Of a stretch of 14,297 nt of DNA, positions 8,552-14,248 are shown piece after piece (positions within the stretch are counted from its first letter, which is position 1; each line of letters opens with the position of its first letter). The notes beneath the pieces are model-generated. The model worked only from the letters and a program-made list of their open reading frames with translations. It did no database searches and was not told the DNA's origin. Origin of the DNA: Bacteroidales bacterium (GTDB taxonomy: Bacteria > Bacteroidota > Bacteroidia > Bacteroidales > UBA3663); contig SFEH01000052.1 of NCBI GenBank assembly GCA_004557315.1, positions 1 through 14,297 of the forward strand, given 5' to 3'. The position numbers and the translations under genes were made by a program.

Positions 8552-8611
8552 GAAATTGGACTGAAAAAGGCAGAAAAAAAGAGAGGTTCTCGCCAATTTC
8601 GCCATTTTTTT
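8552..8611 (+). terminator. Terminator after the transporter gene
   Basis: GAAATTGG (8552-8559) pairs perfectly with CCAATTTC (8593-8600); a small GAGA/TCTC hairpin sits inside the loop. After GCCA comes a run of seven T (8605-8611). The long loop makes it less typical than the others in the window. Confidence 0.5.
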
Positions 8612-8651
8612 CAAGAAAAAAGCTTTTTTTTTGAAAAAAGTCTCTAAAAAA

Positions 8652-8683
8652 TTTGGATAATAAAAAAAACCGCCCTATCTTTG
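8652..8683 (+). promoter_or_regulatory. Orphan promoter with A/T-tract upstream
   Basis: TTTG (8652-8655), exactly 20 bp, then TATCTTTG (8676-8683): a full match to the Bacteroidetes promoter. Just upstream (8605-8650) are long T and A tracts, including AAAAAAGCTTTTTT, which could bend DNA or act like an UP element. No gene on the plus strand follows; the next feature is a terminator at 8719-8760. Confidence 0.7.
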
Positions 8684-8689
8684 CGGCAC

Positions 8690-8758
8690 ATTATGGTAAC
8701 AATAAGTGAATGATTATTGAGATCCTTCTAGCTCGTGAGAGTCGGAAGGATTTTTTAT
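8690..8758 (+). ncRNA. Candidate small RNA of about 70 nt
   Basis: The stretch lies between a consensus promoter (8652-8683) and an intrinsic terminator (8719-8760). The predicted transcript folds into two hairpins: CAATAA (8700-8705) with TTATTG (8714-8719), and then the terminator stem. No plausible protein fits: the first ATG (8693) gives six codons, and the next (8710) opens a frame that runs antisense into the hydrolase gene. Its 3' end overlaps the last few bases of the convergent hydrolase gene. I do not recognise the family. A remnant of a lost gene's control region is the main alternative. Confidence 0.4.
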
Positions 8759-8760
8759 TT
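8719..8760 (+). terminator. Intrinsic terminator of the candidate small RNA
   Basis: ATCCTTC (8722-8728) pairs with GAAGGAT (8745-8751), extended by weaker outer pairs, and runs into TTTTTTATTT. The U-tract coincides with the stop codon region of the convergent hydrolase gene (stop at 8755-8757). Confidence 0.7.
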
Positions 8761-9708
8761 CTCTGTTTTGGCGAGGAAACTCTCTACTCGTTCTACGTAT
8801 TCATCCCATGCTTTATGAATCGAACGTGCGTGCTTCGCGCCTGGCACCACCATCAGTTCTTTGTAGCCGCTTATCTTTGCATCATAGTTGCGATAGACCA
8901 TCTCTGTAGGAACATAATCGTCGGCATCGCCATGAATGAAAAGCATCGGACGTGTACACTTTGCCAATTGCTTCACCGCACTGCTCTCCTTCATGTCCCA
9001 TCCGTACTTCATGCGGCAAAGCAAGTTTGCAACATACAGCACAGGGAACTCAGGCATGTTCATCTCCTTGGCCTGATATGCAAGCTGATCCCATGTCGAG
9101 GTATAGCCACAGTCTTCGATAAATGCCGTGAGGTTAAGCGAATCTGGAATTTCCTCTCCCGAAACGAACATCGTTATAGCTCCACCCATCGACAGACCGT
9201 GTATGACAATGCTCTGGTCTTTCCAGAGTTCGTGGGTAAGTGGAAGCCACAGGTCTTTGATGTCAAGACGGTCAAGCCAACCAAAACGTATGTCATCTCC
9301 GTCGCTTTCTCCATGAGCATAATGTTCGGGCACCACCACATTGCGACCCAACGTCTCATAATGCAGATATGCATAGCGCATCATGATAGGCGCATTGTCG
9401 GTATAGCCATGCACCACGATTGAAGCTCCTGTAGCCAACGAGTCGTGCTGGAGTATCACGCCATGACGCTTCGAGCCATCGCTTGCCACGAGCATGGTGT
9501 CGCGCCACAGGCCATTGGCAACGAGCGAATCGTGCCATTGCTCCAGTTCGGGATAGGCGTTATAGACCTTCTCATAACACGTCTCAATGTCGCGCGTCTT
9601 GTTGTTTTCGGGATGCACTGCCATCTCAAGAGCGATATTGGCAATCACCACAACGGCAATGAGGATTGCCGTAATGATACCTGTGAGAATAATAGCAAAT
9701 TTCTTCAT
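8755..9708 (-). CDS. Membrane-anchored alpha/beta hydrolase
   Basis: A 317-residue alpha/beta-hydrolase-fold enzyme with an N-terminal hydrophobic segment (about residues 4-27) that is a membrane anchor or uncleaved signal, so it probably acts outside the cytoplasm. The catalytic triad can be read: Ser173 in GLSMGGA, Asp263 in HGDADDYVP and His293 in GAKHARS. The oxyanion-hole segment is HGYTDN near residue 100. The layout resembles the YqkD/FrsA-like serine hydrolases common in Firmicutes and Bacteroidetes, whose substrates are mostly unknown; an esterase or peptidase activity is possible. The ATG at 9708 is chosen over a TTG two codons upstream. It is the last gene of a leftward unit behind the MazG-like gene. 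The 66-bp gap contains a tandem 20-bp repeat (9714-9753) but no good promoter. Confidence 0.85.
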   Translation of the reverse strand: MKKFAIILTGIITAILIAVVVIANIALEMAVHPENNKTRDIETCYEKVYNAYPELEQWHDSLVANGLWRDTMLVASDGSKRHGVILQHDSLATGASIVVHGYTDNAPIMMRYAYLHYETLGRNVVVPEHYAHGESDGDDIRFGWLDRLDIKDLWLPLTHELWKDQSIVIHGLSMGGAITMFVSGEEIPDSLNLTAFIEDCGYTSTWDQLAYQAKEMNMPEFPVLYVANLLCRMKYGWDMKESSAVKQLAKCTRPMLFIHGDADDYVPTEMVYRNYDAKISGYKELMVVPGAKHARSIHKAWDEYVERVESFLAKTEK

Positions 9709-9713
9709 AGTCA

Positions 9714-9753
9714 AAAAGCATTAAATTATAAACAAAAGCATTAATTGATAAAA
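9714..9753. repeat. Tandem 20-bp imperfect repeat
   Basis: Two adjacent 20-bp units (9714-9733 and 9734-9753) agree at 17 of 20 positions, both starting AAAAGCATTAA. They sit 5 bp in front of the hydrolase start codon, in the gap behind the MazG-like gene. On the minus strand each unit contains TTAATGCTTTT, which is a poor promoter match. The repeat could be a regulator site or a simple slippage duplication. Confidence 0.6.
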
Positions 9754-9774
9754 CAAATCACATACAGCCTGCCA

Positions 9775-10101
9775 TCATCTTTCGTCGCCACTGCCATGTA
9801 TCTTGTCGCGTTTCATGCGTGAGGCAAGCTTGTCAAGATTCATCTGTGCCACCTCGTCGAGCGTGAAGCCCAAGTCGTGCGCAAGCGTAGCGGCATACCA
9901 GAGCACGTCACCGAGTTCGAGCGCAATCTGTCGCTTGTGTTCGTCGCTAAACTCATCATTATTGTCTCTTATCACTTTCTTCACCTTGTCCGACACCTCT
10001 CCTGCTTCGCCTGTCAAACCCAATGTCGGATAGATGATCTTTCTCGATTCCGGATAGATTGCGGTGCTGAGTGCACCATCCTGATATTCGTTCAATGTCA
10101 T
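9775..10101 (-). CDS. MazG-like nucleotide pyrophosphohydrolase
   Basis: A 108-residue all-alpha protein of the MazG / dUTPase-2 type. The metal-binding pattern is complete: Glu32-x-x-Glu35 in GEAGEV, then Glu62-x-x-Asp65 in LELGDVLWY. These residues bind Mg and cleave a nucleoside triphosphate to the monophosphate and pyrophosphate. Enzymes of this size are single-domain members that clear non-canonical or surplus nucleotides from the pool; the exact base preference is not visible. It lies 33 bp behind the methionine sulfoxide reductase gene and before the hydrolase, all leftward, so it is probably the middle gene of an operon. MazG-like proteins also occur beside toxin-antitoxin and phage genes, but nothing here suggests that. 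Confidence 0.9.
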   Translation of the reverse strand: MTLNEYQDGALSTAIYPESRKIIYPTLGLTGEAGEVSDKVKKVIRDNNDEFSDEHKRQIALELGDVLWYAATLAHDLGFTLDEVAQMNLDKLASRMKRDKIHGSGDER

Positions 10102-10134
10102 TGCTTTCAGTTATTAAGTTATGTTGAAAAATAG

Positions 10135-10626
10135 TTATTTGTTCCTGCTTTCTGTGCCAATCAGCACTTCCACCACCTTCTCAAGCCATTCAGCATCTAC
10201 CTCATCGAAGGTATTGAGTTCGGCACTGTCAATGTCGAGCACTCCCACCACCTCTCCATTGAGCTTGATCGGAACGACGATCTCGCTCCTCGATGCCGAC
10301 GAACAAGCGATGTGGCCAGGGAAGAGATCCACGTCAGGCACGACTTGAGTCCTAGCCTCTCGCCATGCAGTGCCGCACACTCCTTTGCCATATTTAATGC
10401 GCGTACACGCGAGCGGACCTTGAAACGGACCAAGCACTAACATGCCATCCAGCACGCGGTAGAAACCAGTCCACCAGAAACCGAAAGTCGCATGTATCAT
10501 TGCAGATACGTTTGCCATATTGGCAATAAGGTCGGATTCTGACTCTATGAGCGACTTGATCTGCGGAAACAGTTCCTCATACTTCTCTCTCTTCGAGCCA
10601 GTAGGGACAAAAAGATGTTCAGCCAT
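10135..10626 (-). CDS. msrC: Free methionine-R-sulfoxide reductase (GAF domain)
   Basis: Reduces free L-methionine-R-sulfoxide to methionine in the cytoplasm, protecting against oxidation. The 163-residue length and a single GAF domain match the fRMsr family (E. coli MsrC/YebR, about 165 residues). The three family cysteines are present: Cys74 in GPLACTRI, Cys84 in GKGVCGTA and Cys108 in HIACSSASRSEIVVP. The closing LDIDS...FDEVD segment is also typical. In the characterised enzymes two of these cysteines form the catalytic pair, with thioredoxin as reductant. The ATG at 10626 lies about 30 bp behind a strong leftward promoter (10656-10687), making it the first gene of the unit with the MazG-like enzyme and the hydrolase. 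The symbol follows the E. coli name. Confidence 0.93.
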   Translation of the reverse strand: MAEHLFVPTGSKREKYEELFPQIKSLIESESDLIANMANVSAMIHATFGFWWTGFYRVLDGMLVLGPFQGPLACTRIKYGKGVCGTAWREARTQVVPDVDLFPGHIACSSASRSEIVVPIKLNGEVVGVLDIDSAELNTFDEVDAEWLEKVVEVLIGTESRNK

Positions 10627-10655
10627 ATTATCTATTTATTACATATAATGAGCGA

Positions 10656-10687
10656 CAAAGATATTGAAAATAAATGGCAATGACAAA
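10656..10687 (-). promoter_or_regulatory. Promoter of the msrC-mazG-hydrolase unit
   Basis: On the minus strand TTTG (10684-10687), 20 bp, then TATCTTTG (10656-10663), an exact consensus. It is divergent from the HAD gene promoter; their -33 elements are about 16 bp apart, so the two could share a regulator. Confidence 0.8.
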
Positions 10688-10703
10688 AAATTAACCTCTG
10701 TTA

Positions 10704-10734
10704 TTGGGAAATACTGTGAAATTCCTTATCTTTG
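10704..10734 (+). promoter_or_regulatory. Promoter of the HAD hydrolase gene
   Basis: TTG (10704-10706), 20 bp, then TATCTTTG (10727-10734). It fixes the translation start at the ATG at 10754, with a leader of about 14 nt, and excludes the upstream in-frame start at 10664. Confidence 0.8.
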
Positions 10735-10753
10735 CACTCTCAATTTTACTAAT

Positions 10754-11401
10754 ATGAAAAATCTCAAAGCAGCACTTTTCGATCTCGATGGCACTCTCAT
10801 CGACACCGAAAACCAATATACAGTGATATGGGGAAACATCGCACGGCGGCTTCGTCCCGACATTCCCGGGTTGGAATACATGATCAAGGGCACCACGCTT
10901 GTCCAGATCTTCGAAAAGTATTTTCCTGACCCGAACGACCAGCAGCAGGTCAAGGAGATGCTCAACGAGGGAGAATCGCACATGTCCTACGAGTTCTACC
11001 CTGGAGCACTCGACTTCATCGACGATCTGAAGCGCCATGGAGTGAAATGCGCCATAGTGACTTCTTCCGACAAGAACAAGATGTCGTGTGTCGAAAGAGC
11101 CATTCCTCATTTCTACGACCTCTTCGACCGTGTCCTCACAGCCGAGGATTTCACTGCTTCCAAGCCTGCGCCCGACTGTTACCTTCAAGGTGCGAGAGTC
11201 TTTGGCTGCAACATTGACGAGTGCGTGGTGTTTGAAGATGCCTTCACTGGCTTGCAGGCAGGAACGTCGGCTGGGATTTTTACAATCGGTCTTTCGACGG
11301 TCAACAGTGCTGAGGCCATCAAGGACAAATGCGACTATGTGCTCGATGGCTATGTAGGCTTCAATTACGACAAGCTAATGGAAATATTAAGAATCAAATA
11401 A
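10754..11401 (+). CDS. HAD-superfamily hydrolase (beta-phosphoglucomutase-like)
   Basis: A 215-residue cytoplasmic phosphatase or phosphomutase of the haloacid dehalogenase superfamily. All four motifs are visible. Motif I is FDLDGTLID with nucleophile Asp10 and acid/base Asp12. Motif II is VTSSDK around Thr103-Ser104. Motif III is Lys137 in SKPAPDCY. Motif IV is FEDAFTG with Glu161-Asp162 for Mg. The helical cap inserted after motif I (about 16-85) is the C1 type of the phosphoglucomutase/phosphoglycolate phosphatase group. Such enzymes act on small phosphorylated metabolites; the substrate is not readable. Asp12 is compatible with both mutase and phosphatase members. It is a single-gene transcript with its own promoter and a strong terminator at 11422-11463. 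Confidence 0.92.
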   Translation: MKNLKAALFDLDGTLIDTENQYTVIWGNIARRLRPDIPGLEYMIKGTTLVQIFEKYFPDPNDQQQVKEMLNEGESHMSYEFYPGALDFIDDLKRHGVKCAIVTSSDKNKMSCVERAIPHFYDLFDRVLTAEDFTASKPAPDCYLQGARVFGCNIDECVVFEDAFTGLQAGTSAGIFTIGLSTVNSAEAIKDKCDYVLDGYVGFNYDKLMEILRIK

Positions 11402-11421
11402 GCAAATAACGATGATCTATC

Positions 11422-11463
11422 AGTGTGGCGGAAGGATTCCTTCCGTCACATTTTCTTTCTTTT
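11422..11463 (+). terminator. Strong intrinsic terminator after the HAD gene
   Basis: The arms 11425-11435 and 11439-11449 form an 11-bp GC-rich stem (one G-U pair) with a 3-nt loop, extendable by one or two A-T pairs. The T-rich run ATTTTCTTTCTTTT follows. It begins about 20 nt after the HAD stop codon. Its right arm contains the first copy of the repeat array that precedes the receptor gene. Confidence 0.85.
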
Positions 11464-11521
11464 CGTCACATTCTTCCATCCATTCGTCACATTTTTTAAC
11501 CATTCATCACAATTTTCAAAC
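11441..11521 (+). repeat. Array of four phased repeats before receptor gene
   Basis: CGTCACATT occurs at 11444-11452, 11464-11472 and 11485-11493, with a fourth variant CATCACAATT at 11505-11514. The periods are 20, 21 and 20 bp, two helical turns, so all copies face the same side. Each copy is preceded by YYC or ATTC and followed by a T-rich stretch. The array ends just upstream of the -33 element at 11528, as expected for an activator site. Copy 1 is also part of the terminator stem and might be coincidental. The 9-bp half-site and ~21-bp period resemble LytTR-type response-regulator sites; that is inference. Confidence 0.7.
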
Positions 11522-11527
11522 AATCTC

Positions 11528-11558
11528 TTGCAATTTATCATCTTTTTTTCGAATTTTG
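11528..11558 (+). promoter_or_regulatory. Probable weak promoter of the receptor gene
   Basis: TTG (11528-11530), 20 bp, then GAATTTTG (11551-11558), one mismatch from TAnnTTTG. The imperfect -7 box directly behind a repeat array suits an activator-dependent promoter. The leader would be about 60 nt and contains two TTGACA copies (11573-11578, 11587-11592). Confidence 0.5.
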
Positions 11559-11625
11559 CATCGTCAATCAATTTGACAGATGTCGCTTGACATATCTAAC
11601 TAAAATATTATAATAAACTCAAAAA

Positions 11626-14013
11626 ATGAAAACTACAATGATGATTTGTGCTGCAGCACTGATGAATGCCGCAGCGATGGGAGCTAAACAGCCCGATGTT
11701 AAGGGAACAATAGTTGATGCCAATGGCAAGCCTTTCGACTGTGCCAATGTGGTCTTGATGTCACTGCCCGACTCTACATTCGTACAAGGTGCGACAAGTG
11801 GCCTCGACGGAAATTTCTGCATTACCACCAATGTTGACAAAGGTGTGCTGAAGGTATCGAGCATCGGTTATGAGACTATATATATAAATATGAGCGAATT
11901 CACGGGTAAGATCGTGATGAAGGAAGATGCTCACATGCTCAGCGAGATCACAGTCAACAGCATGTTGCCCAAGACCAAGCTCACAGGCAATTCAATGGTG
12001 ACAACAGTCAAGGGCACAGTGCTCGAAAAGTCGGGTACTGCCAAGGACATGCTCTCGAAAGTACCTGGCATGACCAAGAAAGGCGATGACCTTGAGGTTT
12101 TGGGCAAAGGCACTCCTGTTGTCTATATCAACGGCCGAAAGATGACCGATCCTGACGAGCTGAAGCGACTGCGTAGTGAGGAAATCAAGGAGGTGGAAGT
12201 AATCACCAACCCTGGCGCTCAGTATGACGCCACAGTATCGTCGGTGGTGCGCATCAAGACCATCAAGCGCAAGGGCAACGGCTTCGGCTACGACCTTTCG
12301 CTCGTGAGCGACAACGACCTGCTTTACGGCAACTACGACCCAAGCGCTACGCTCAACCTGCGCTATCGCCACAACAATGTCGATGTGTTCGGAATGGTCA
12401 ACTACTGGCAATGGAGCACTGTCAACGAGGCCTCTCCTAATCAATGGAGCTACTTCAAGCAGAAAGGCGAATTGATGAACATCACCCAGATGATGAAACT
12501 TGACTCCGAATGGAAGGGCGATGGCTTGAATGCCAACATCGGCTTCAACTGGCAGATTGCCGAAAACCACTCTGTAGGTATGCGCATCGAGCGCAACGAC
12601 ATGTTCGACCCACACACCGACCTCTGGCAGACAACAGAGATGACCAAGACCCGAATGTCGGACAACAGCCTTGTTGAGAAGGCTCTGAGCAATAACTCTC
12701 AGCGTGCGACTTCATCCATACCTTTCAACTGGTCAGGCAACGCATATTACAATGGCAAGGTGGGCAACCTCGGCATCGACCTCAATGTTGATTTCCTGAC
12801 TCGCAAGAACACCGACCGCACTTCCATCCAGGACGTGACCGATGGTGTGACCAGCCACATGAGTTCGGTCAACCCTGGTTCGAGCCACATGATTGCTACC
12901 AAGCTCGTGCTCAGCTATCCAATCTGGAAAGGTATGCTCAACTTCGGTTCTGAAAATTCGTTCGTGACCCGCAACTCAAGCTACCAAATCGATGGTGTCA
13001 ACATCCCGAGCACAAAATCGGAAGTTCAGGAAAACAACATCGCCTTCTTTGCCGAATATGGCATGATGTTGCCTAAGATCGGTAGCCTCAGCGCTGGCCT
13101 CCGCTACGAGCATGTGGGCTTCGACTATACCGACCTCATCGACGGCAAGGGATCGATGTCGCGCTACACCGACGATTTCTTCCCGACCTTCTCGTGGGCC
13201 AACCGCTTCGGCATGGTTCAGGCATCGCTCAACTACAGCATCAAGACCGAGCGTCCTAACTATCAGGTGCTCGATGAGTCGATGGTCTATATCAACCCTT
13301 ACTCTTACCAGCAGGGTGATCCAAAGCTCAAGAACACCACCATCCAGCAGGTTGGAGCAAGCATCAACTACAAGTGGATCAATCTCTACCTGTCGTATTC
13401 AAAGACCGATGATGCTCTGTCACAGTGGTCGTATATCTACAACGACGAGGGTGTGATCCTGCTCAAGAACATCAACCTCGAGAATCCTGTCCACATGCGT
13501 GGTGCGTTCATCAGCCTCTTCCCTACATGGGGTTGTTACAGCCTCAACGGAACAGTGGGCATTCAGGCCATCAAGTATTCGCAGACTCTTGCTGACCCTC
13601 GCGAGGCAAGCGGCAGCCGCAAGATCTCCTACGACGATCCGCTCTTTGTGCTCAATCTCAGCCACACCGTACGTCTGAAGAAGTCATGGCAATTAGAGTG
13701 CAACATGAATTATCTGAGCAAGGGCGACGTGATGAATGCCCGCATCGACAACACCACTTGCAACCTCGGATTCGTAGTGCAGAAGAGCTGGTTGGCTAAC
13801 GATGCCCTCTGCCTCCGCGCCTCAATCTCTGACGTGCTCAATCACGCAGGACAGCGCATCAAGCTCGACTGCGGCTACTATGAGATCGAACAGTTTACTC
13901 GCCGCAACAGCCAGCGCCTGAACATCTCGCTGCGCTACACCTTCAATGCTACTCCTAACAAGTACAAGGGTACAGGTGCAGGTAAGGATGCTGCAAGCCG
14001 TCTTGGAAATTGA
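11626..14013 (+). CDS. TonB-receptor-like outer-membrane beta-barrel protein
   Basis: A 795-residue protein of the PF14905-type outer-membrane barrel family. A short signal peptide (about 1-20, ending near MGA-K) is followed by a carboxypeptidase-regulatory-like beta sandwich at ~22-100 (VKGTIVDANGKPFDCANVVL, then SIGYET). A TonB-plug-like domain follows at ~105-210 (SEITVN, KVPGM, YINGRKM, EEIKEVEVITNPGAQYDA). A large beta barrel fills ~215-795. The tail RYTFNATPNKYKGTGAGKD is characteristic of these Bacteroidetes proteins. It probably sits in the outer membrane as a transporter or receptor; the ligand is unknown. There is no SusD partner next to it, so a classical glycan-uptake pair is not supported. 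A region rich in A precedes the ATG, as usual for the phylum. Upstream is a phased repeat array and an imperfect promoter, suggesting activator control. Confidence 0.9.
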   Translation: MKTTMMICAAALMNAAAMGAKQPDVKGTIVDANGKPFDCANVVLMSLPDSTFVQGATSGLDGNFCITTNVDKGVLKVSSIGYETIYINMSEFTGKIVMKEDAHMLSEITVNSMLPKTKLTGNSMVTTVKGTVLEKSGTAKDMLSKVPGMTKKGDDLEVLGKGTPVVYINGRKMTDPDELKRLRSEEIKEVEVITNPGAQYDATVSSVVRIKTIKRKGNGFGYDLSLVSDNDLLYGNYDPSATLNLRYRHNNVDVFGMVNYWQWSTVNEASPNQWSYFKQKGELMNITQMMKLDSEWKGDGLNANIGFNWQIAENHSVGMRIERNDMFDPHTDLWQTTEMTKTRMSDNSLVEKALSNNSQRATSSIPFNWSGNAYYNGKVGNLGIDLNVDFLTRKNTDRTSIQDVTDGVTSHMSSVNPGSSHMIATKLVLSYPIWKGMLNFGSENSFVTRNSSYQIDGVNIPSTKSEVQENNIAFFAEYGMMLPKIGSLSAGLRYEHVGFDYTDLIDGKGSMSRYTDDFFPTFSWANRFGMVQASLNYSIKTERPNYQVLDESMVYINPYSYQQGDPKLKNTTIQQVGASINYKWINLYLSYSKTDDALSQWSYIYNDEGVILLKNINLENPVHMRGAFISLFPTWGCYSLNGTVGIQAIKYSQTLADPREASGSRKISYDDPLFVLNLSHTVRLKKSWQLECNMNYLSKGDVMNARIDNTTCNLGFVVQKSWLANDALCLRASISDVLNHAGQRIKLDCGYYEIEQFTRRNSQRLNISLRYTFNATPNKYKGTGAGKDAASRLGN

Positions 14014-14050
14014 GACCTATAGCACGAATAGTTGCATTGTCTGTTTCTTG

Positions 14051-14082
14051 TTGGGAAGATAAAGCAAGAGATATTATCTTTG
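14051..14082 (+). promoter_or_regulatory. Possible promoter inside a hairpin
   Basis: TTG (14051-14053), 21 bp, then TATCTTTG (14075-14082) fits the consensus, but it lies within the nested inverted repeat 14054-14117. No plus-strand gene follows within the window, and transcription would run antisense into the group II intron. It may be a chance match. Confidence 0.25.
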
Positions 14083-14117
14083 ACAAAAATCATTTGTCTT
14101 TATCTCCTTTATCTTCC
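14054..14117. repeat. Nested 64-nt inverted repeat behind the receptor gene
   Basis: Three perfect arm pairs are nested: GGAAGATAAAG (14054-14064) with CTTTATCTTCC (14107-14117), GAGATA (14068-14073) with TATCTC (14101-14106), and GACAAA (14082-14087) with TTTGTC (14093-14098), around a 5-nt loop. That is 23 base pairs in all. It starts 40 nt after the receptor stop codon. The plus-strand tail (TAAAACTCATTTTAT) is only moderately T-rich, so it is at best an atypical terminator. A processing or stability element is an alternative. Confidence 0.65.
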
Positions 14118-14147
14118 TAAAACTCATTTTATCGCATAATATTGCAA

Positions 14148-14208
14148 TCGGGTAGGAGGTAAATGCTAATCATAAAAGGCATTTGCCTCCTACTTTCGCA
14201 TTTACCGA
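14148..14208 (-). ncRNA. Group II intron domain VI
   Basis: TCGG/CCGA (14148-14151 with 14205-14208) closes a structure with a 15-bp stem: GTAGGAGGTAAATGC (14152-14166) pairs with GCATTTGCCTCCTAC (14179-14193), with one G-T pair and a 12-nt loop. The A complementary to 14153, seven nt from the 3' end, is at the usual branch-point distance but is paired in this fold. Confidence 0.7.
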
Positions 14209-14216
14209 CCTCCCAC

Positions 14217-14248
14217 ACCACCGTACAAGCGGTTCCGCATACGGCGGT
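14217..14248 (-). ncRNA. Group II intron domain V
   Basis: On the minus strand, ACCGCCGTA pairs with TACGGTGGT (one G-U pair). A short distal stem GCG/CGC carries a GAAC loop, and a 2-nt bulge reads TT. Aligned with the standard domain V, the catalytic triad is CGC rather than AGC. The distal stem is 3 bp rather than 5, which points to a IIC-like intron. The TT bulge differs from the common AC. Confidence 0.8.

Noticed and set aside
8710..9423. A 237-codon plus-strand frame starting just behind the orphan promoter
   Set aside because: It is antisense to the alpha/beta hydrolase, which has an intact catalytic triad, and the intrinsic terminator at 8719-8760 lies at its very start. Its translation shows no recognisable domain.
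10691..11188. A 165-codon minus-strand frame over the HAD gene
   Set aside because: It is antisense to a gene with all four HAD motifs, and it overlaps that gene's promoter.
11587..11614. TTGACA, 16 bp, TATAAT: perfect E. coli sigma-70 hexamers
   Set aside because: Bacteroidetes do not use these hexamers, the region is very AT-rich, and the start would fall about 5 nt before the ATG. A Bacteroidetes-type promoter lies upstream at 11528-11558.
11992..12615. A 207-codon minus-strand frame within the receptor gene
   Set aside because: A shadow of the conserved plug and early barrel; its composition reflects the reverse complement and no motif is visible.
11626..14013. A SusC/SusD-type glycan uptake pair
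   Set aside because: The receptor belongs by layout and tail to the PF14905 type, and no SusD-like lipoprotein gene follows it.
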